NCBI GenBank assembly: GCA_017459635.1
Contig: JAFUCO010000028.1
Span: forward strand, 20,628-84,627
Length of the DNA: 64,000 bases
Reading direction: 5' to 3'
Origin: Blautia sp.
GTDB taxonomy: Bacteria; Bacillota; Clostridia; Lachnospirales; Lachnospiraceae
This document shows positions 60,843-64,000 of this stretch, in pieces; the first letter of the stretch is position 1; each line of letters begins with the position of its first letter. The notes below the pieces were generated by a model that worked only from the letters and a program-made list of their open reading frames with translations, made no database searches and was not told the origin of the DNA. Position numbers and translations under genes: made by a program.

Positions 60843-60990
60843 AATAATTCGTATCTGTTCAGAACCTGTCCTGAACAGATACGCAACGGGCGATGCTCCG
60901 CATGCAAAATCGCCCGTTGCCTGCCAAATCTACGTTTTCGTACGCCCTCAGCAGCAAGTGCTTCGGGCTGTTCTGAACAGTTACAATAAT
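60843..60990. mobile_element. MITE-like 135-bp element, copy B
   Basis: The element (60851-60985) is 132/135 identical to copy A at 29519-29653. The flanking direct repeat is AATAAT (60843-60848 and 60985-60990; the match extends by TC). Internal hairpins GTATCTGTTCAG / CTGAACAGATAC and GCAACGGGCGAT / ATCGCCCGTTGC are intact. Confidence 0.8.
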
Positions 60991-61049
60991 TCATATTATT
61001 CCATATAACGGAATAAAATAACAAAACAATACATCTCAGGGAGGTCATA

Positions 61050-63038
61050 ATGAAAGCTAAAAGAATACTGTCATTATTATTATCAACTGCGGTTATAACC
61101 ACGTCGATTCCTGTCGCTGCTGCGGCAGAATCAGCCGACGATACGACAGCCGGATTGACCTCCGAAGCAGATATCTCCTCCTCAGATGAAGCAGAAGCCG
61201 CGTCCTCAAATGAAGCAGATGCCGCGCCTGAGTCCGGCTCAGATTCTGATTCTGCCCCCGAAGCAGAAGCCTCCTATACAATGGACAGCTCCGATCGAGG
61301 CAGAGTTACGGTCAAAAGCCACACGCTCCCATGCTATCTGCTGTATTTTAACACAGAAAAAGACATTCCGGTTTACTTTGCGGACGGTGTGGATGAAATC
61401 CCATACATCAGCCTTGCTGACTGGAAGGATATAATGAAAGCTTTACACACCGATATCTTCGAGGAAGAGGGCTACGGTCTTGAGATGGAAGCCGACGGGC
61501 ATATAGTAACCTACACTCGTGAAAATACCTACACGGCAGTCTTCGACTTCAAGGAAGGAACCATAACCTTCGAAGACTTTGATTCCTTTTTAAAAGCTCC
61601 GGGCAATACAAATCTGCTCGACACCGTAGCAAGCAACCAGACGATCGAAGATTACAAACCGGCTCTGCTAAGGCGCCTGCAGATAGGCTCATATGACCGG
61701 TACGGAAAAGAGATAGTCCTTAATCTGAGCGATTATGACATCCCTGTATACTGGTCGGAAGAAGACAGTCTGTATCTGCTTCCGCTTCAGACCCTCGGCG
61801 ACTTCTTTACATCATTATGGATGGAGATAAACCCGTTCTACAATGAAAAGGGAATATATCTGACAAAGCAGGGAATATTCCAGATGGGCGGTTCCCTTAC
61901 TGATATCGGCGTGGCTGTCTTTGGAACAGAAGAAGATAAGGAAAAGAACAAAGAGGAAAGAAGGAAAAAATACTCTGACGCCGATCTTGACAGCCCCAAC
62001 GGCCCGATAAGTGAGGAGCTTGCCTGGTACAACTACTGTGAACTGTGCCTGGCACTCGACAACCTTTACGGCCTGAAGGAGCAGCACGGCATCGACAGCT
62101 TTGACGAATTCTTCGACGAAGCCGGCTATCGCCCTAACCTTACCAGCATCGATCCCGGAAGGATCGACGGTGCACTGGAGGATGTCATCCATTACAATCT
62201 GGACGACCAGCATTCGGGATTCCGCAGGATGTCTCCTTTTACCATAGCACCCCTGTCCTATGACAATAGCGGACTTTCAGTGCTTTTGGACGAAAAGGAT
62301 CAGACAAGATACCGCGACGCAAGATCAGCCGCAGACCATGAAATACCTCCCTATGAGGAAGTAGGAAATACCGCATATATAACATTTGACGGCTTTAACA
62401 TGGGACACCATGCGGATGAGTATTACAGCCCTGATACTGAAATCGAAGTGCAGGAAACACCGGAAGATCAGTCCGGTGATACCGTTGCGCTGATTCATTA
62501 TGCACACGAACAGATCACAAGAGAAGACAGCCCGATCGAAAATGTAGTGCTCGACCTCAGCCTTAACAACGGAGGGCATATTGACGCAGGCGCAGTTGTC
62601 GCTGCCTGGTTCCTGGGCGAAGCAGAGCTTGATATGATGAGCTCCCTCACAGGCGCCATGTCATCCGGGATCTATCAGCTGGATGCCAACCTGGATACCT
62701 CCTATGACGAGGATGACACACTGGGCAGCAGAAATCTGTTCTGCCTTACCTCCCCGGTGACCTTCTCAAGCGCAAATTCAGTTGCCAGTATCTTAAAACA
62801 ATCCCACAGGGTAAACCTGATAGGAAAAACGTCCGGAGGCGGAAGCTGCATGATCCTCCCGCTGTCGACAGCGATAGGCACCTGCATCACAATATCATCC
62901 CCTATCAACATGGCATCCATAAAGAACGGAACCTACAGCATAATAGACTCCGGCATAGAGCCGGACTTTACAATAGCAAAGCCCGAGAGCTTCTACAACC
63001 GCGAAGCATTGACGGAATATATAAACAATCTGTTCTGA
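61050..63038 (+). CDS. Secreted S41-family peptidase-like protein
   Basis: The 662-aa protein has a signal peptide (cleavage near AAAAES), a Ser/Asp/Glu/Ala-rich linker (about 25-80) and a large body. The C-terminal third has the tail-specific protease fold: VVLDLSLNNGGHIDAGAVVA and TSPVTFSSANSVASILKQ, with the likely nucleophile Ser in FSSANS, then GKTSGGGSCMI. There is no clear PDZ domain. The region 90-330 is not recognised. It may process surface proteins. GGGAGG precedes the ATG. Confidence 0.75.
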   Translation: MKAKRILSLLLSTAVITTSIPVAAAAESADDTTAGLTSEADISSSDEAEAASSNEADAAPESGSDSDSAPEAEASYTMDSSDRGRVTVKSHTLPCYLLYFNTEKDIPVYFADGVDEIPYISLADWKDIMKALHTDIFEEEGYGLEMEADGHIVTYTRENTYTAVFDFKEGTITFEDFDSFLKAPGNTNLLDTVASNQTIEDYKPALLRRLQIGSYDRYGKEIVLNLSDYDIPVYWSEEDSLYLLPLQTLGDFFTSLWMEINPFYNEKGIYLTKQGIFQMGGSLTDIGVAVFGTEEDKEKNKEERRKKYSDADLDSPNGPISEELAWYNYCELCLALDNLYGLKEQHGIDSFDEFFDEAGYRPNLTSIDPGRIDGALEDVIHYNLDDQHSGFRRMSPFTIAPLSYDNSGLSVLLDEKDQTRYRDARSAADHEIPPYEEVGNTAYITFDGFNMGHHADEYYSPDTEIEVQETPEDQSGDTVALIHYAHEQITREDSPIENVVLDLSLNNGGHIDAGAVVAAWFLGEAELDMMSSLTGAMSSGIYQLDANLDTSYDEDDTLGSRNLFCLTSPVTFSSANSVASILKQSHRVNLIGKTSGGGSCMILPLSTAIGTCITISSPINMASIKNGTYSIIDSGIEPDFTIAKPESFYNREALTEYINNLF

Positions 63039-63289
63039 TCAAATGATATCATAGATCCGGATTTGTACAAAAACTGTACAAAAACTGTTCGGAAACTGTT
63101 CAAAAGCAGTTTCAAAAACAGGTCAGAAACACTTTAAACACTTTTGAACTTTTGAACAGGTTATTCTTAAAAAGGCGTGGATTATTACGCATATGTACGT
63201 AAAGATATATGTAAACAAACAAAACAAGCGGCCGGCCCAAAAGCCTTGCCGGATGATAATAATAATTCAATGACCAGGAGGAAATAAAA
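63039..63289. other. Intergenic region with short degenerate repeats
   Basis: Between 63064 and 63165 the words AAAACTGT, GAAACTGTTC and TTTTGAAC recur, giving many overlapping direct and inverted repeats. No clear promoter was seen. CAGGAGG precedes the next ATG. Confidence 0.5.
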
Positions 63290-63925
63290 ATGTTCAAAAA
63301 AGGATTAATGATAGCAGCAATGATGTGCATGTTCAGCATGGCAGCAGTAATGAGTGTAACCGCAGAGGAGGCTGCAGCAACAGAGACAACTGAAGCAGCC
63401 GAGACAACAGAAGCAGCCGGGGCTGAAGAGACAGAACAGTCAGAAGGCTCCATTCACCTGTCATCCCTCGAGTGGAACGATGCCATGCAGCAGATGTTCG
63501 TGTCTGACGGCTTTGCCGGCACAATTTACGACATAGATGCACTCGGCATGCAGATGCTGGTTCCGGAAGGCATGGAAAAGAGACAGCCTACCGACGAAGA
63601 AAAAGAACAGGAAACCATCCTGGTATTTGAGAACGAAGAAGAAGGACAGAAGATAGAACTGGTACTCGGCAAAATCAGCGACTGCAAAACCCTCGACGAT
63701 GTCAAGGCCTTCATGGAAGAGCAGATCCCCGGAATCCAGATAGCACCTACAAAGATCAACGAATATGACACACTGGTATACGGAAGCGAACAGACCAACT
63801 CCATGTGCGTACTGATAGGCGCCGGAGACGCAGGCTTCCTGCGAGTAATCTGCCGCCCCATCAACGACCCGCAGATGAACAAACTGTACTCATACGTAGC
63901 AGCATCGATCCAGGAAATTAAATAA
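63290..63925 (+). CDS. Secreted orphan protein with Thr/Glu/Ala linker
   Basis: The 211-aa protein has a signal peptide (cleavage near VTA-EE), a TTEAAETTEAAGAEE-type linker (about 27-52) and a compact 150-residue domain (SLEWNDAMQQMFVSDGF onward) that I do not recognise. The hydrophobic pattern suggests an alpha/beta fold. The domain organisation (signal, acidic linker, C-terminal domain) matches the secreted proteins at 43147, 47308 and 61050. A palindrome copy follows the stop. Confidence 0.65.
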   Translation: MFKKGLMIAAMMCMFSMAAVMSVTAEEAAATETTEAAETTEAAGAEETEQSEGSIHLSSLEWNDAMQQMFVSDGFAGTIYDIDALGMQMLVPEGMEKRQPTDEEKEQETILVFENEEEGQKIELVLGKISDCKTLDDVKAFMEEQIPGIQIAPTKINEYDTLVYGSEQTNSMCVLIGAGDAGFLRVICRPINDPQMNKLYSYVAASIQEIK

Positions 63926-63934
63926 TCTGAAAAA

Positions 63935-63996
63935 TAAGACAGGGGACGGTTCTCTGTCTTATTTTTATAAGACAGAGAACCGTCCCCTGTCTTACT
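63935..63996. repeat. Dispersed palindrome family, complete copy
   Basis: AAGACAGGGGACGGTTCTCT and its complement with a TTTTTAT loop. It is almost the same as the copy at 5961-6021 and lies 10 bp after a stop codon. Confidence 0.85.
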
Positions 63997-64000
63997 TTAA

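Overview
The window looks like chromosome of a gut-type Clostridia bacterium, most likely a Lachnospiraceae member. The inference rests on moderate GC, strong AGGAGG-type ribosome binding sites with several TTG and GTG starts, and the gene families present (glycyl-radical enzyme and activase, LCP proteins, class B sortase, BY-kinases, LoaP, DegV, PadR-DUF1700-DUF4097, CUT1 and CUT2 sugar transporters). Species cannot be named from the sequence alone.

Region 1 (1-5.9 kb, minus strand) is a sugar-uptake operon: solute-binding protein, two CUT1 permeases (one with a large extra N-terminal membrane region), an N-acetylhexosamine 1-kinase (nahK) and a LarE-type sulfur transferase. Region 2 (6-13.7 kb) is a BMP/NupABC-type nucleoside importer whose binding protein is separated from its ATPase and permeases by a divergent yjjI-yjjW glycyl-radical enzyme pair. 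Region 3 (13.7-23.2 kb, minus strand) is a YtfQRT-YjfF-type (galactofuranose/galactose-like) importer together with its own lipoprotein sensor, YesM/YesN-type two-component system and a candidate operator. Region 4 (23.5-31 kb) has glgB, a ROK protein, degV, an M18 aminopeptidase and a double zinc-ribbon membrane protein, with mobile-repeat debris between them.

Region 5 (31.1-34.3 kb) is a tRNA-Arg gene followed by a decayed genomic island: integrase remnant, RhuM-Fic/Doc protein, RelE-type toxin-antitoxin pair and orphans. Region 6 (34.7-41.5 kb) has a PadR-DUF1700-DUF4097 envelope module and a convergent pair of putative cyclic-di-GMP enzymes (HD-GYP and GGDEF). Region 7 (41.8-50.6 kb) has trxB, secreted cell-wall hydrolases, the rpmG-secE-nusG-rplK-rplA block, a phosphoesterase, an unusual XRE protein with amphipathic repeats and an LCP protein.

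Region 8 (50.9-60.5 kb) is the most distinctive: a single-direction cell-surface assembly operon. It holds a very small SPKTG-anchored protein, a class B sortase, an LCP protein with a long cytoplasmic arm, two single-pass Ig-like proteins, a CpsB phosphatase, two fused Wzz/BY-kinases with tyrosine-glycine tails, and LoaP, but no glycosyltransferase in the window. Region 9 (61-64 kb) has two secreted proteins (an S41-like protease and an orphan).

Repeats are unusually informative. There is (i) a dispersed long palindrome family (GGGACGGTTCTCTGTCTTA and its complement), at least ten full or partial copies; (ii) a 135-bp MITE-like element in two near-identical copies plus one terminal-repeat-only derivative, each flanked by a different 6-bp direct repeat; (iii) a GGGGCTGTGAAAAA-type terminator-like hairpin in three places; and (iv) minisatellites that often begin exactly at a stop codon.
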